Positions 10,401 to 24,024 of a stretch of DNA of 64,000 nucleotides are shown here, in pieces. The stretch is from Sacculina carcini. Lineage: Eukaryota > Arthropoda > Thecostraca > Sacculinidae. Position numbers and translations under genes: made by a program. The notes under the pieces were generated by a model, which was not told where the DNA came from, did not search any database, and saw only the letters and a program-made list of their open reading frames with translations. Numbering within the stretch: the first letter of the stretch is position 1; each line of letters starts with the position of its first letter. The DNA is taken from the NCBI GenBank assembly GCA_916048095.2, contig OU696575.1:8067001-8131000 (forward strand), written 5' to 3'.

Positions 10401-12188
10401 GTCTGGTCAGGAGATCTCCTGTTACTGGTACTGAGTAGCCCAGTACAACCAGTCTCATAGTTGAGTGGTCGGCGACTAAACCGGCTCCCCCAATGGTTCC
10501 CACCAGTGAACAGGGTGGCTAGACACCCAGCAGGACTAAAAATAAAACCTGTGCAAGGGCGGAAGAGCTACTCGCTAGCCAACGGCCATCGATCATTTAT
10601 TTTTATTATTGTATATCCTATGATTTTATATTCTCTTTTTAATTTTCACTTCGCTTTTTTTCTCTATTCCCATTATATATTTTCTCTATTCCCATTATAT
10701 ATTTTCTCTCTTTCCATTACATTCTCTATTACATTACATAATTCATATAGGTATACGAGGTACGTTCAATAAGTAATGAGAAAATGTCAGGAGAGACATT
10801 AAATATGGTATGATCAAAATACTTTTTCATGGAGAAGTACACATGCATATATTCTACAAAATTACTAACTGGCAACTTTCTATGTTAGCAGGTTTGAGCG
10901 TCGTGGTGATTGAGTTGGAACCAGTTTGATCCGGTTTGCCGATCTCCGAGCACGTGTCACGATGCAAGGAAATATGGAGCAACGTTACGCTATCAAATTT
11001 TGTGTTAAACTTAACAAAACAAAACAAGAAGCTTATGGATTGTTTAAAGAAGCCTATGGGGATGAAAGGATGAGCCAAGCAAGTTTATACCGGTGGTTTA
11101 ACAGATTTTCTGAGGGAAATGAACACGTTGAAGATGAACCCAGAAGTGGAGCACCAAAAATTGCACGCAAGGAGGAAAACATTGAGGAAGTGCAAAGGTT
11201 AGTGATGCAAGACCGTCGAATATCTGTGAGGATGATATCTGAAGCTGTTGGCATTAGTACTGGCACAGTAGAGACAGTTCTGACCGAAGATCTGAAGCTT
11301 CACAAAGTCTGTGCCAAGTTTTTGCCAAAGATTCTGTCCGACGATCAGAAGAAGTTTCGTGTGGAATGTTGCACTGACATTCTCGAGATGATAAAGGCCT
11401 ATCCAGCTTTCCTGAATAAGGTAGTGACTTGTGATGAGAGTTGGGTGTTCACCTATGACCCTGAGAGCAAACGACAGAGTGCTCAGTGGAAGCACGCAAA
11501 CTCTCCCAGGCCCAAAAAGGCAAAGATGAGCAAGTCACAAGAGAAGGTCATGGTCATTCCTTTCTTTGACTTCCAGGGGCTCATTCACATTGAATGGGTT
11601 CCTCATGGTCAGTCTGTCAATAAGGAATATTATATTACTGTTCTGAGAAGGTTCAGAGAGAAGATGAGGAAGAAGAGGCCTCAGCAGTGGAGGAGTGGTC
11701 AGTGCTGGTTCCACCAGGACAATGCCCCATGCCACAAGTCAACCCTGGTGTGACCACTTGGATGGCCGACAGGGGAATGAAAGTGGTACAACACCCACCC
11801 TACAGCCCTGACCTAGCTCCTTGCGACTTTTTCATGTTCCCACGTATGAAAGACAGCATGAGGGGAACAAGATTTCAGTCAACAGAGGAGCTGAAAGAGG
11901 CATCGGAAAGTTGCCTGAAGGGACTACAGAAGAAGGACTTTGAGGGGGTCTTCAAGGAATGGCAGAAACGCATGAAAAGGTGTGTAGATGTGGGAGGCAA
12001 TTATTTTGAAGGAGACAAAGTTTTGTAAGCTTGTGAAAATAAATAGTATTTCTGTTGACATTTTCTCATTACTTATTGAACGTACCTCGTATGTGTATGC
12101 ATGTGTAGGTATAAGTGTATATGTGCGTTTGTATGTGTACTATGCATGCGTTTGTGTGTATATATGTATTTAATTTTGCAAGCAACCA
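10401..12188 (+). mobile_element. Foldback-like unit, copy 1 (split by mariner)
   Basis: The unit starts GTCTGGTCAGGAG and runs through TACTGGTACTG, a GC-rich block (GGTGGCTAGACACCCAGCAG), an AT-rich block with TTCCCATTATATATTTTC repeats and a TGTGTATGCATGTG block, to GCAAGCAACCA at 12188. The mariner at 10756-12089 interrupts it. Copies are at 15782-16256 (minus), 38111-38570 (plus) and 38881-39340 (minus). No coding capacity is seen. Copies occur only as inverted pairs here, which suggests long terminal inverted repeats of a foldback-type element. The family is not one I recognise. Confidence 0.75.
10756..12089 (+). mobile_element. mariner-family DNA transposon, complete ends
   Basis: Exact terminal inverted repeats begin CGAGGTACGTTCAATAAGTA at 10756 and extend about 33 bp; the reverse complement ends at 12089. 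The element is flanked by TA on both sides (10754-10755, 12090-12091). The matching place in the right arm (near 15880) reads AGGTATATGTGTATG, with a single TA, which is the empty site. Length is 1334 bp, usual for mariner. The transposase carries one frameshift. This is the youngest insertion that can be dated in its neighbourhood. Confidence 0.95.
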
Positions 12189-13478
12189 TGTAATTGTGGT
12201 GGTTCTGCAGAACACAATGTGAGCCGTATGTTTGTATGTGTATGTGTGTGTAACTTGCTAGAACGTGTATGTGTGAACTGTGTGTGTATGATCGTGTCTC
12301 AATGGTTCAGTATTTCATGTTCGTGTCTGTTTATACGCGTCTCTCTGTGTGTGTGTGTGTAAGCGTGTGTGTGTGCCTCAGGTTGTCGAGGGTGTGTTGA
12401 CGGTGTATATCTAAATGAGTATGTGTGTTGGTGTGTATCGGTATATAAGTTCGTGTTATCATTTCGTTTGAGACTGATTCTACCGAGAGCTGAAGCATTG
12501 TCAACAGAAAATATAAAGACCAGTTGAATTCTGTATGTGGGCCGTTCACAACATTTGGTGCCCCGAGTGAGGAATGACAATTTCGGCTACGACAAATGAC
12601 CAATTGAATGTTCGCCGCAGACCATGAATTTCGATCTGTAGATGGAGTTGACCATAGACAGGAATTGTTTGACCGTTGACGGCGGTGATTCGTACTGGCG
12701 ATGGGTCTAGATGTCTGTCTGTCACCAGGCGACTCGGCGTGAGTGACACACCAGCACCTGTGTCTACGATGAATGTCATTGGGCGAAGAAGTATTCGTGT
12801 GGCGACTTGTACTAGTGGCAGATGGGTGGTCCCTTTCACGTTCATCTGCCTGCTCATTTTCCGACACAGATGCTTCTCGCGCTGGTGACACAGCGCGAGA
12901 TGACGGCTCTAACTTGATCCCAGGTCTTTTTGTAGGCCATTTGCACCATACTTTGCAAGTGACTTGACTGCCGACCGCACTGGCTCAGGGCTGCTGCAGT
13001 CCACAAAAAGTACACGTTCAGGACACAAGTTGCGTTTCCGTGCTGATCCAGACTTTGTATATGTTTGAGGTTTTATCAGTGAAATGTTGTTGTATGTGTT
13101 GTGTGAATATTACCTAGATGCTAATGTTAGTCAACAGTGATATTTGCAGGACTGTTGTGTGTTTCATATAGTTGTACTGGTTCTATGCGTGTATGAGTTG
13201 AAGAGCAGAGTAGAGCAGGGTAATAAAAGTGTAGATACAGAGCGGTATGGGGACAAAAATAAGGAGCACAAATCGACAGAAAGTATGTGGTGAGCGGTCC
13301 ACATACACAAATCAACTGGTCTATATATTTTCTGTTGACAACGCTTCAGCTGTCGGTAGAATCAGTCTCAAACGATAGGATAACACGAACATATATACCG
13401 ATACACACCAACACACATACTCATTTAGATATACACCGTCAACACACCCTCGACAACCTGAGGCACACACACACACGC

Positions 13479-13530
<52 letters not shown>

Positions 13531-16500
13531 AGACGCGTTTAAACAGACACGAACATGCAGCAGCCCTGAGCCAGTGCGGTCGGCAGTCAATAATTGCGGA
13601 CCAGGCGTCGACAGAGCAGTTTCGTCATTTGAGATAATTACACCAGTCGGCGATTGTGTGTTCCTTCTTTGACGGGTTCTCGCAGGGGCGGTGGTATCGG
13701 ATGCAGTTGGTTCACTTGAATCATTCTGCACGCAAGACGGCCCATCGGACAGCACAGAGCGAGGCTTAGTATGCTGGTACTGTGATGGTTGCGGCAAGAA
13801 AGCCGGTTTCAGGCGTTCTATAGACAACGCGTCAATTTCGCCAGTAGGTAACTCGATCTGAAACACATGTGATGTTCGTTGCACCACCCGAAATGGGCCA
13901 CGATATGGAGCCTCCAGTGGCTGTCGAACTCTATCTACACGAACCCACACGTGTGTGAAGGTAGACAAGTCGCGTGGCACATACGTCGCTTTGGTGCGAT
14001 GTGCGCTGCCAGCTGACAGTGAGTAGAAATCTATTTGGCGCATATGCCGCACCAGCTGCTGCACAAAGTCGTGTCGCTCTGCTGATGGTGACTCTGGATC
14101 TATGCTGACCCGCGGACATAAAAGTTGAGCACCTGTGATAGCTGTGAAGGGAGAGAAACACGTCTCAGCCAGCAACATCTGGATAACCAGTAATACAGCA
14201 GGTAAAGTGTCCATCCACTCCTGTCGTCGGGCGACAATGGCGGTTATCAACTCTCGATGTACTCTCTCGATTAATCCATTTGTCTGCGGGTGATATGAGG
14301 TCGTTCTCAATCGATGAAAGCCGACGGTCTGCGCCAAGCATGTCATGAGTGCAGCTTCGAATTGGGGGCCACGGTCTGTTATTATGTGCAGAGGCACACC
14401 AAAGCGAGACACACGTCCTGGAGGCACAATTTCATCTAGCCAGAATCACATCGGAAGAAACACGTTTTTTTCATGCGATGGCTGCACTGCCTCCAGATGT
14501 GGCCGCCCGACTCAGTCCATAAGTTTTGGCTAGTCACAAATATTCGGAGTTCAAACAGGCTTCGCAGAACGAATTTGATAAAACCAAAGCTGAAGTGATC
14601 GAAGAACTGATGTCGAGATTGCCACTACCAGGACGACCGTCTGAGGCGCTAGCAGATCTTCAGAGGATAGCGCAAAAAGCTGGTGCAGGGGAAGACATAG
14701 TGAAGTATAGGATCTTGAAACCTCTGCCTACGGCCGTCGCTGCAGCCTTAGTGGCGCAACAGGACTTGAAAATCGAACACATGGTCCCAATAGCAGACGA
14801 ATTGGTGCCGCTGATACAGACATAGCCGTGTCTTGCGGAACAATCGTAAAGTATGGGGACGACAGTAGCTCGCCCTAGCAGAGGGTACACCTCACCACGA
14901 AATCAAACCAGTACCAATCATTACTTGATGCCGAGGGAGCTGCGTCCATTTTTCGATGCTCAACGACCACAAGTGTGTAGAGCACACATTTACTTTGGAA
15001 ATGAGGCTCGCACTTGCAAAGTATGGTGCAAATGGCCTACAAAAAGACCTGGGATCAAGTTAGAGCCGTCATCTCGCGCTGTGTCACCAGCGCGCCAAGC
15101 ATATGTGTCGGAAAATGAGCAGGCAGATGAACGTGAAAGGGACCACCCATCTGCCACTAGTACAAGTCGCCACACGAATACTTCTTCGCCCAGTGACATT
15201 CATCGTAGACACAGGTGCTGGTGTGTCACTCACGCCGAGTCGCCTGGTGACAGACAGACATCTAGACCCATCGCCAGTACGAATCACCGCCGTCAACGGT
15301 CAAACAATTCCTGTCTATGGTCAACTCCATCTACAGATCGAAATTCATGGTCTGCGGCGAACATTCAATTGGTCATTTGTCGTAGCCGAAATTGTCATTC
15401 CTCACTCGGGGCACCAAATGTTGTGAACGGCCCACATACAGAAATCAACTGGTCTTTATATTTTCTGTTGACAATGCTTCAGCTCTCGGTAGAATCAGTC
15501 TCAAACGAAATGATAACACGAACTTATATACCGATACACACCAACACACATACTCATTTAGATATACACCGTCAACACACCCTGGACAACCTGAGACACA
15601 CACAAACACGCTTACACACACACACAGAGAGAGACGCGTATAAACAGACACGAACATGAAATACTGAACCATTGAGACACGATCATACACACACAGTACA
15701 CATACACGTTCTAGCAAGTTACACACACACACATACAAACATACGGCTCACATTGTGTTCTGCAGAACCACCACAATTACATGGGTGCTTGCAAAATTAA
15801 ATACATATATACACACAAACGCATGCATAGTACACATACAAACGCACATATACACTTATACCTACACATGCATACACATATACCTATATGAATTATGAAA
15901 TGTAATAGAGAATGTGATGGAAAGAGAGAAAATATATAATGGGAATAGAGGAAATATATAATGGGAATAGAGAAAATATATAATGGGAATAGAGAAAAAC
16001 AAGCGAAGTGAAAATTAAAAAAAGAATATAAAAGCATAGGATATACAATAATAAAAATAAATGATCGATGGCCGTTGGCTAGCGAGTAGCTCTTCCGCCC
16101 TTGCACAGGTTTTATTTTTAGTCCTGCCGGGTGTCTAGCCACCCTGTTCACTGGTGGGAACCAGTGGGGGAGCCGGTTTAGTCGCCGACCACTCAACTAT
16201 GAGACTGGTTGTACTGGGCTACCCAGTACCAGTAACAGGAGATCTCCTGACCAGACATTTTACCAGACCGAAGTCAGTCAACCAGCCATAAACAGTAATT
16301 CACAATGAGAAAAAGTTTGAAGATAACGAAAACAGATTACAGGGTAGGTTATATCAAGCAGACTCAAATAGGTGTTTGTGCAAGGCGACAGAGAAAGTCT
16401 TGATAGACGTTTTTTCAAGGATGTGTGACATGGGAGTAAATTCGCGTCGAGGCTCGGGGGGGGGGGGATGATGGTCATCATGCATTAATAATGCATCAAA

Positions 16501-19500
16501 GTTGCTGAGTCGACACACAACTAAATTGTGCATGTTCAATTTAAACACACATACATCAATGCAAAGTACATTATATGTACTAACACATACACACACACGG
16601 GGCATCGGACACACACTACTATCGGACTGAGCAGTATCGCAGGTGTAAGCACGAGCATATTTAACTGAAATAAATGTGATGACAAACAAACCTAATGAGT
16701 TTACCATATGTTTCATATAATCAACACACAGTGAGCAAAAACAAATAGTGGTTAACACCTAGAAAACAAGAGCAACAGACAATACATTTTATCACATTAT
16801 AGCATGCTATTACGACACGTCTATGATATATATGATAATGCTATGTACGATACGTACATAGCATTATCATAGATATTGATGAAGAATATCTGTAAATACC
16901 AGACGATGAAGCGGACCAAGAGTTTCAGCTGCATGGGGGAAAATCTGTGATAAAAGTTTATAATTCCTAGGAACCTTCTCAGTTGTTGTGTTTGAGGCTT
17001 TGGGAAGTCCCTGACAGCGGCGATCTTGTCATTCGTAGGCGTGATACCATGTTCGGTAATTGTGTGACCGAGAAACGTGAGAGTATTTACGGCGAATACA
17101 CACTTTTCTGGGTTCACTCGAATTCCGAATTTGTCGAGGCGTTTGAAGACAGCTTCGATGTGTTCAAGGTGCTCTTCGTGAGATTTGCTGGCAATCAAAA
17201 TATCATCTATGTACACAAACGTAAAAGGCAACCCTCGTAGCACCGTATCCATCAACCGTTGCATTGTTTGCGCACTGTTGCTCAGGCCAAATGACATTCT
17301 GGTCATCTCGAAAAGACCAAACGGTGTAGTGATGGCGGTTTTGTGAACATCATCAGGATGTACTGGTATTTGAAAATACGCTTTGGCGAGATCTATCTTT
17401 GAGAATATTTTGGCGCCATGCAATGAGACAGTAAAGTCCTGCAGATAAGGTAAGCTGTATCTGTCTGCGACCGTAATTCTGTTTAGAGCGCGATAGTCGC
17501 CGCACGGGCGCCACTCGCCAGGCGCGGATTTAGGCACCATATGCAGAGCGCTAGCGTATTGGCTTATGCTGGGGCGAAAAATGTCTTGTGTCAGCATGTT
17601 TTGAAACTCACGTTTGGCGAGCTGAAGTCTGGCGGTGTCGAGTCGCCGTGGCCGGCAGTACACGGGCTGACCGGTTGTTTCGATTCTATGATACACACCG
17701 TGCTGTACTTGGCAAGAATCTGCTGAAATGTACAGTTTGAGTTGTTGAGGCATAACGCTATTTGCGGAGATGCGCGTGTCTTGTTGCCGCTTACCGTGAG
17801 TTTCGTCTCGTTGTCGATGAGTTGTCGCAGCCGTGGGTTGACGCTGATGTTGTGATGCGCCAGGAAATCACACCCGATGATAGAAAAATCTATGTCGGCC
17901 AGAAGAAACGACCACAGGAAGTTACGGCGCAAGCCTAGAGACACAGTTACGTCTTTAGTGCCGAACGTGTTGATACGGCTATTGTTGACTGCTTGTAGGA
18001 CTACCGGAGATGGCTGATTAGTTGATTGGTACGATAGTATGCTGTACTGTGCACCAGTGTCCATCAAAAACTTGATACCGGTGGTTGAATCCTGGATAAA
18101 AAACGGTGTGTCATTCTGGCCAGTAGATGCGATGATGAGGGGCGAACCTGGCTTATCGCTCCTCATTGCAAGTTTAAATCAAACGTGCACGGTTTGACGC
18201 AGGCTTTGGCTCTAGCGCCGAAATGTTTGTGGTACCAGCACACGGTACCTGAGTTCGAGTCGTTGTCGTCGAGCTCCGCCAAGCGACCTCGAGACTGTAA
18301 ACGCCTCTGTACGCGCTGGGTAGAAGAGGCGGGGCGACGTGGTTCCGCGGATAGTCGCTGCAGATGGCGCTGAATTTCGTCCAGCTGACGTTTGACAGCC
18401 GCTAGTTCCCTTGCGTTCGCCGTACACTGTGTGCAGCTCCCGCCTGTAGTTTCGCACGGGCGCTCTGTCCTGCGTGTGTGGCCATCTTACGGCGCTTATG
18501 AGAGCCGTCGCTTTCGGCAATGATAATATCACTCGGTCGGCTGTACCTGCAAGTGTTTCTAGAGTTGTGTCATCCGGCAGGAATTGGAGAAACGGAGCTG
18601 CTGCTTCAGGCATCGCACTCATGAAGATCTGCCGTACCAGCTCAGACTCGCCGTCTTTCAAATACGGCGAAGTTAGTTCCTGCAAATGACGCAGAAACTG
18701 TGTGGGCTTGCGGTCACCTAGCTCTTGAGCGCTTAACACTGACCTGAGTTTTTCCTCCGCCGATTTGCCGAGTCGAGACTGCAGCGCGGCGCACAGCTGT
18801 GTGTAGCAGTCGTCAGGAGGCTGCCGAATGAGGTCGATGAACTCCATGACGTGGTGCGCTGGCAGCATGGAAACTGCCGTCTGGAACCGCGTTTCTTCAT
18901 CGCTGATTTTTGTGCGCTTGAAGTAAAGCTCGAGCTGAATTACCCAGATGTGTGGGATGTTTTCAACGAATGGCGGGGGCGGGCCTCCCACAGCGGGCTT
19001 GTCAAAAGACATAGTGCGCGGCGTAATGGCAAAACAACAACAATCAGAGATGTAACCGATAAACTCAATGAAGTGATCACGTCGGGGTCACCACTTTGTT
19101 GCAACCCCCTGGGCCTGGCGAACGACACAATGGGGGACGACAACACAATATATATTCACAAGAGATCACAGTTCAGAGGCGGTTACTTACTGTTACGAAA
19201 CAAGACACAAGCGATGGTGAACAACAGAGCGAACCAGAAACAGGGTGGGTTCTGTGGACTGGTTTTGGAAGTTTGTGTGTGTCGGTGTTTTATACGTCGC
19301 TGGCGTGTGTGATTGGGAATGTGTGTGTATGTGCGTATGTTGTCGCCTGGTGTTCTGGGTCACATATGGTCTGGGCGCACGGCTGTGGACCAGATGTTGC
19401 CCTCGATGGCTGCTGCATCCCTGGGTGAGGATGTGGTCGGGCGGATGCGAACCAGATGTTGGCCCCGACACTGAAAAGGGTTGGTGCGCACTGACTGGTG

Positions 19501-22500
19501 CTTGTACGTGGTGTATGTCTGTGTGCAGGGGACATACACCTCCGGGACGCGACACTGTACCGGGTTGGTGCGCGTTGGCTGGTGTTTGTACGTGGTGTAT
19601 GTCTGTGTGCAGGGGACATACACCTCCGGGACGCGTACTGCAGAAGCGCTGGTAGAGTGTGTGTTTGTGGTGTATGGGCAAATGTTTTTGACCTACATTT
19701 GCACAGGCGCCACAACCTAGCTCTACAGCTTTTTTAAGCTCTAGAGTTACCCAGGTAGATACGAGAGCCCTTTGGGGCTTTGTCGTTGACATATTGCTCA
19801 CTGCACGATCTGCATAGTGTGAAACAAAGTTTGATATTTATGCGAACAGGTAAACATGGTCAACTCAAATTTGTAGGCGGTACAACTTTACAGTAAGCAA
19901 CGCCTTCGTACAAATTAAAATCTTCTACTTCGGGCCTGTAAAATATTTTCGGGTGCTTGAGCGGATACCTACCATATTTTAGTATAGCGGGGTAGAGACT
20001 CATTATATCATAATATTAGATAATTTCATCATTCTCGCTTTCAGCGCAATGTCTGAAAACTTCAGTTCGCCCTCCCATAAAACAGTCTTTAACATCCCTT
20101 GGCGGTACAATATCCAGTTTGTCTGTGAAACTTTTCATTTCTTGATCAATTTTCATTTTATCGTCAAATTCACATTCCCACTGGAGAATCGTTTCACTGT
20201 TTGGAAAGATTTGAGATATTTTATTTTTGTATTGTCTGCAGGTATCTGATTTTTGTTGTCTCACTATCAGTACTCATAATATTTTGCGGAATTTTGGGAA
20301 TGTCTTTGTAAATATTACACTCACGACTATACATATGCCCATGGTAATAACATCCTAAAAACACGTAGAACGTGTGTTTGTCTCCAATACGACGATACCC
20401 GTCAGTGTGGTATGGACCGACGGATACTTCTCCGCTCGAAAGCGCGTGTTGGATAGGATTGTCTTTACTGTACTCTCTCCCTACGTACTCTAACCATTTG
20501 ATCGACTTTACAGAGTAGTTTAACTTAGGCTTTTAGTGCCGATGAGAGGGAATCAGCGCCACTGTGTTACGCTTTAAATAATTTGTGCGCCAAATTTGAA
20601 GGCATGCGGATGGTAGAGTGATTGACTATTTGAATGGATCGATGTCTGAAATCTGCATATACAATTTTCTGAAACGCATACATCCGATTCTTAGGAGGTT
20701 TACATCGTCTTTACAATACGCTTCTGTTTCTTGTGCAAAATCGTATGTTTCATTTTTTTGCTGCTCATACCACTTCAAGAAATCCTTCCTGTGTGCGGTT
20801 GGTTTTTTGTCAGGCTCAAACATCTCTGCTGAAGGAATTTTGCCTATATAGTTGAAATGTTTGGGCTTGTTGAACTTATGAGGGTAAAATCCTTTTCTGA
20901 CAGGTATATCAAAAGTTATGCTAAATTTGCTTAGAGGCATCGCTATAAATGAGAAACTATCCAATACTTTAATTTTGTTTTCTTTAAAATACATACATAA
21001 TAGCTTTGCTCCTCTCACAATCAACTCAGGAATGTAACTTTGTGATATTGCATATTGCAAAATCAAATTTGAATCGTATCCAGCACTACAGTGAGCAAAG
21101 ACAATACAGTTTTTCTGTTTAAAAAACCACCGACCAAAATCATTGAGCGCAGAATGTCCTGAGAAGACATGCTCGTACTGTTGGGTGCCACAGCGGACGC
21201 AATTGCCGGGTGATTCTAAGCATTCTGCACAACACATTTGTCCCACACAAAAATTTGGGTTGTGTTCTTGCTCATTGTTGTCCACCCAGCATTCGAAATC
21301 GAGGAAAATGTATTTCTGGGATTGTTTGGCCTCGTCGTCGATATTGCTGTCGTTCATTGTGCTAGCGTTGCTGGTGTAGACCGGTGCAACACGACCGCCT
21401 TCAAGGTTCGTCTCCGTCGTCCAATTGGTCTCGGTAATGACATTGCTGGTTACTGCGTTATCCTTGTCGCTTTCAAATGTTTTTCTCCGCTTGGCACTAG
21501 AGGACGCTGCGATTGTGTTTGCCATTCGTTTGTTTATCGTTGTTGAGTTAGGAGGCTGCAAAAAACATCAATGTACCAGCTCGTTGGATCCTAATGAATT
21601 TTTTATGTAGGTTTCATTGCAGAAATGACAGCGACGCTCAAAGCACACATGCTTTCTTGCTGTCCTCATGATAATGGTGTCGCACTGCAAGCAATTGTAG
21701 GTTTTCATGCAAAGTTTTTGGTATCGATGTCTTACCATGCACTCTTGATTGGCTAATTTTATGTGACAGTGAAGGCATTCAATCCATGACTGACCGCTTG
21801 CTGGTACACATTTTGTTTTCGACTTACATTTTATACAACCTCCTGGACATGTATGCCTTTGTTTATTTCTGAATCCTTTCTGATAGTCTTCGCAAAAGTA
21901 TTCATAAAACATAAAGCTTTCATCGAGAGTATCACATCAAAATGATGATGGTGGTGTTACAGGAACAAATGTACGTTACCTTGTCCAATACTATTTACTT
22001 CTTCGTTATTTGCGTCAGCCGAGTATACATGCACTCTGTATTCTGAATCATCATTTTTTCTAAATCAGTCATACCCATGTCCATTTGTTCGGTGTCTACG
22101 CCAGCATTTGCGCAGAATTCAATCGCTTCATTATAATATAAATTTGTAGCTGGTGTTGTGTATGCTTTCTCCCATAGATTTTTGTGTTGTTTTTTATTGT
22201 GAGTATAGTCACGATGCAATTTGCTAATTAATAGCGCTCTAGGAAGACACATCAATCCTTTGACACGATCAAAACATCTTTTTTGCTGAAACCAGGCTGA
22301 AAAAGTCTACATTTTTCTTTAAATAATATGCGCCACGAACATCACTGTCCAATTCGTGGGAGATCAGATGAGCCTTGAAGAAAAGTTATGTTGCTCTGCG
22401 ATATTCGTTCAAGACTATCGAGCACGCTGTCTGCTGTAATTTCGTGCCTGCGCTTAGTTGGCACAAATGCTATGCGATCAAACTTTACATGGCTTATAAC

Positions 22501-23967
22501 CAGACCAACAAAATCGTCTTGTCTTACGTTGCCGAGTACCTCCGTCAATATTCGGGCAAATGTTTTGCGTAGAGCCGAAACAATATCTGTTATTGTTTCG
22601 AACTGACCGCAATCCAAATTAATATTTAGCACATAATGTGTGCCAGTAACACCAAAGCGTCTCACCTTGCGGGTGAATGTTTCTCGCAAACTGAAGTTGA
22701 ACGCTTCTGGCCGGTGGTAGCCAGCTTCTTCTGAATTATCAATTCATGTGTCATGATCGTCATTCACATGTGGCGAGCGTGATCCTGACGCAAACACTGC
22801 AGCAGCTGGTGACGATGACGTAACTGTTGACATAGCCGGCGAAAATGATGATGTTGGAACCACTGCTGATGTCATAACTGTTGGCGGACCTGCTAGCGAC
22901 GTTGTTACTGTTGCAGATACTTGCGATGCTGCTGTTGACGCTGATGGCAAATCCTGCGAAGATAGTACTGTTGTCGCAGATGTTGCCGAGGCTGATTCTG
23001 CATGCCCTCGCTGTAGTGTATTTCTTCTCAATGATTGAGTGATGTTTGTTTTTATAGATGGGCGATGTCGAGACTTGAATGTCGAACCAGGGTCGAACAA
23101 ATCGCTGTCTAACGCTAGGTCGATAACACATTCAAAAGCTGTTGGCGCTTTCAGTTTCATCTTTTGTCTACGCACATACTTACGCCTGCTTGGCTCCGCT
23201 TCAAAATCGCTATCACCTCCCATGATGCTGTGATCAACTCAGCTCGTGGTGTTTCGACTTATATTCGTGTGATGTTACTATACCCCTGTTTCGAGGCTAA
23301 TTTCAGTATTCAGCTGTGCCGTGACATTGCAATATCACGCAAAGGCCGTCTAACACCTGAGGCTATGCAGATATACATTCAAACGTGTATTTGCTCGCCA
23401 ACCGAGATTCAGGCGCACCGCTTGACTTATGAAGTCTGGCAGCGGTCGAACGCGTAATAAATTGTATTCGCTCGCCAACCGAGTTTTGCCGATTCAGGCA
23501 CGCTGCTTGACGAGGTCATACAGCGGTCGCAAATAATTAAATCATTCGCTAGCGTGGCGCTAGTCAAAGGACACATGAAAGGTCAAAGGTTAATGACAAT
23601 AGCTGCTACATGGGAGGAAAATTAAGCTTATGAGCACACACACACACAGACACACACACACACACACACTTACACACACACACACACTTACACACACACA
23701 CAGGTGTGCTTCATTCATCTCACTGATACCGTAGAAATGACCTTCCACGTCATGACGTCACAAGTACGGAAGATGTATTAGAGAGGGCCACAGAATACAC
23801 AGCACATGGCTGATATAGTATGCCATTACTTGCAATAATCTTATTCAGCCGATATACCGCGTGTGCTTGTCTGACGACAAATGATGCTGTGCGCCACCGT
23901 CCCTTCCCCAAACACAGTAAATGTTCATGAAATTATATATTTCAGCACAACAACACAACGACTACAC

Positions 23968-24024
<57 letters not shown>

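Larger units (their letters stand above)
9771..12961 (+). repeat. Left arm of inverted duplication 1
   Basis: This arm matches the reverse complement of 15011-16893 almost base for base once the mariner (10756-12089) is set aside; both arms are then about 1.86-1.88 kb. The match starts at ACAGATATTCTTCATCAAT and stops inside a Gypsy gag-protease segment at GCAAGTG. Sampled stretches differ at only a few percent of sites. The arm holds an anonymous AT-rich part, a foldback-like unit (10401-12188) and a Gypsy LTR with PBS. Confidence 0.9.
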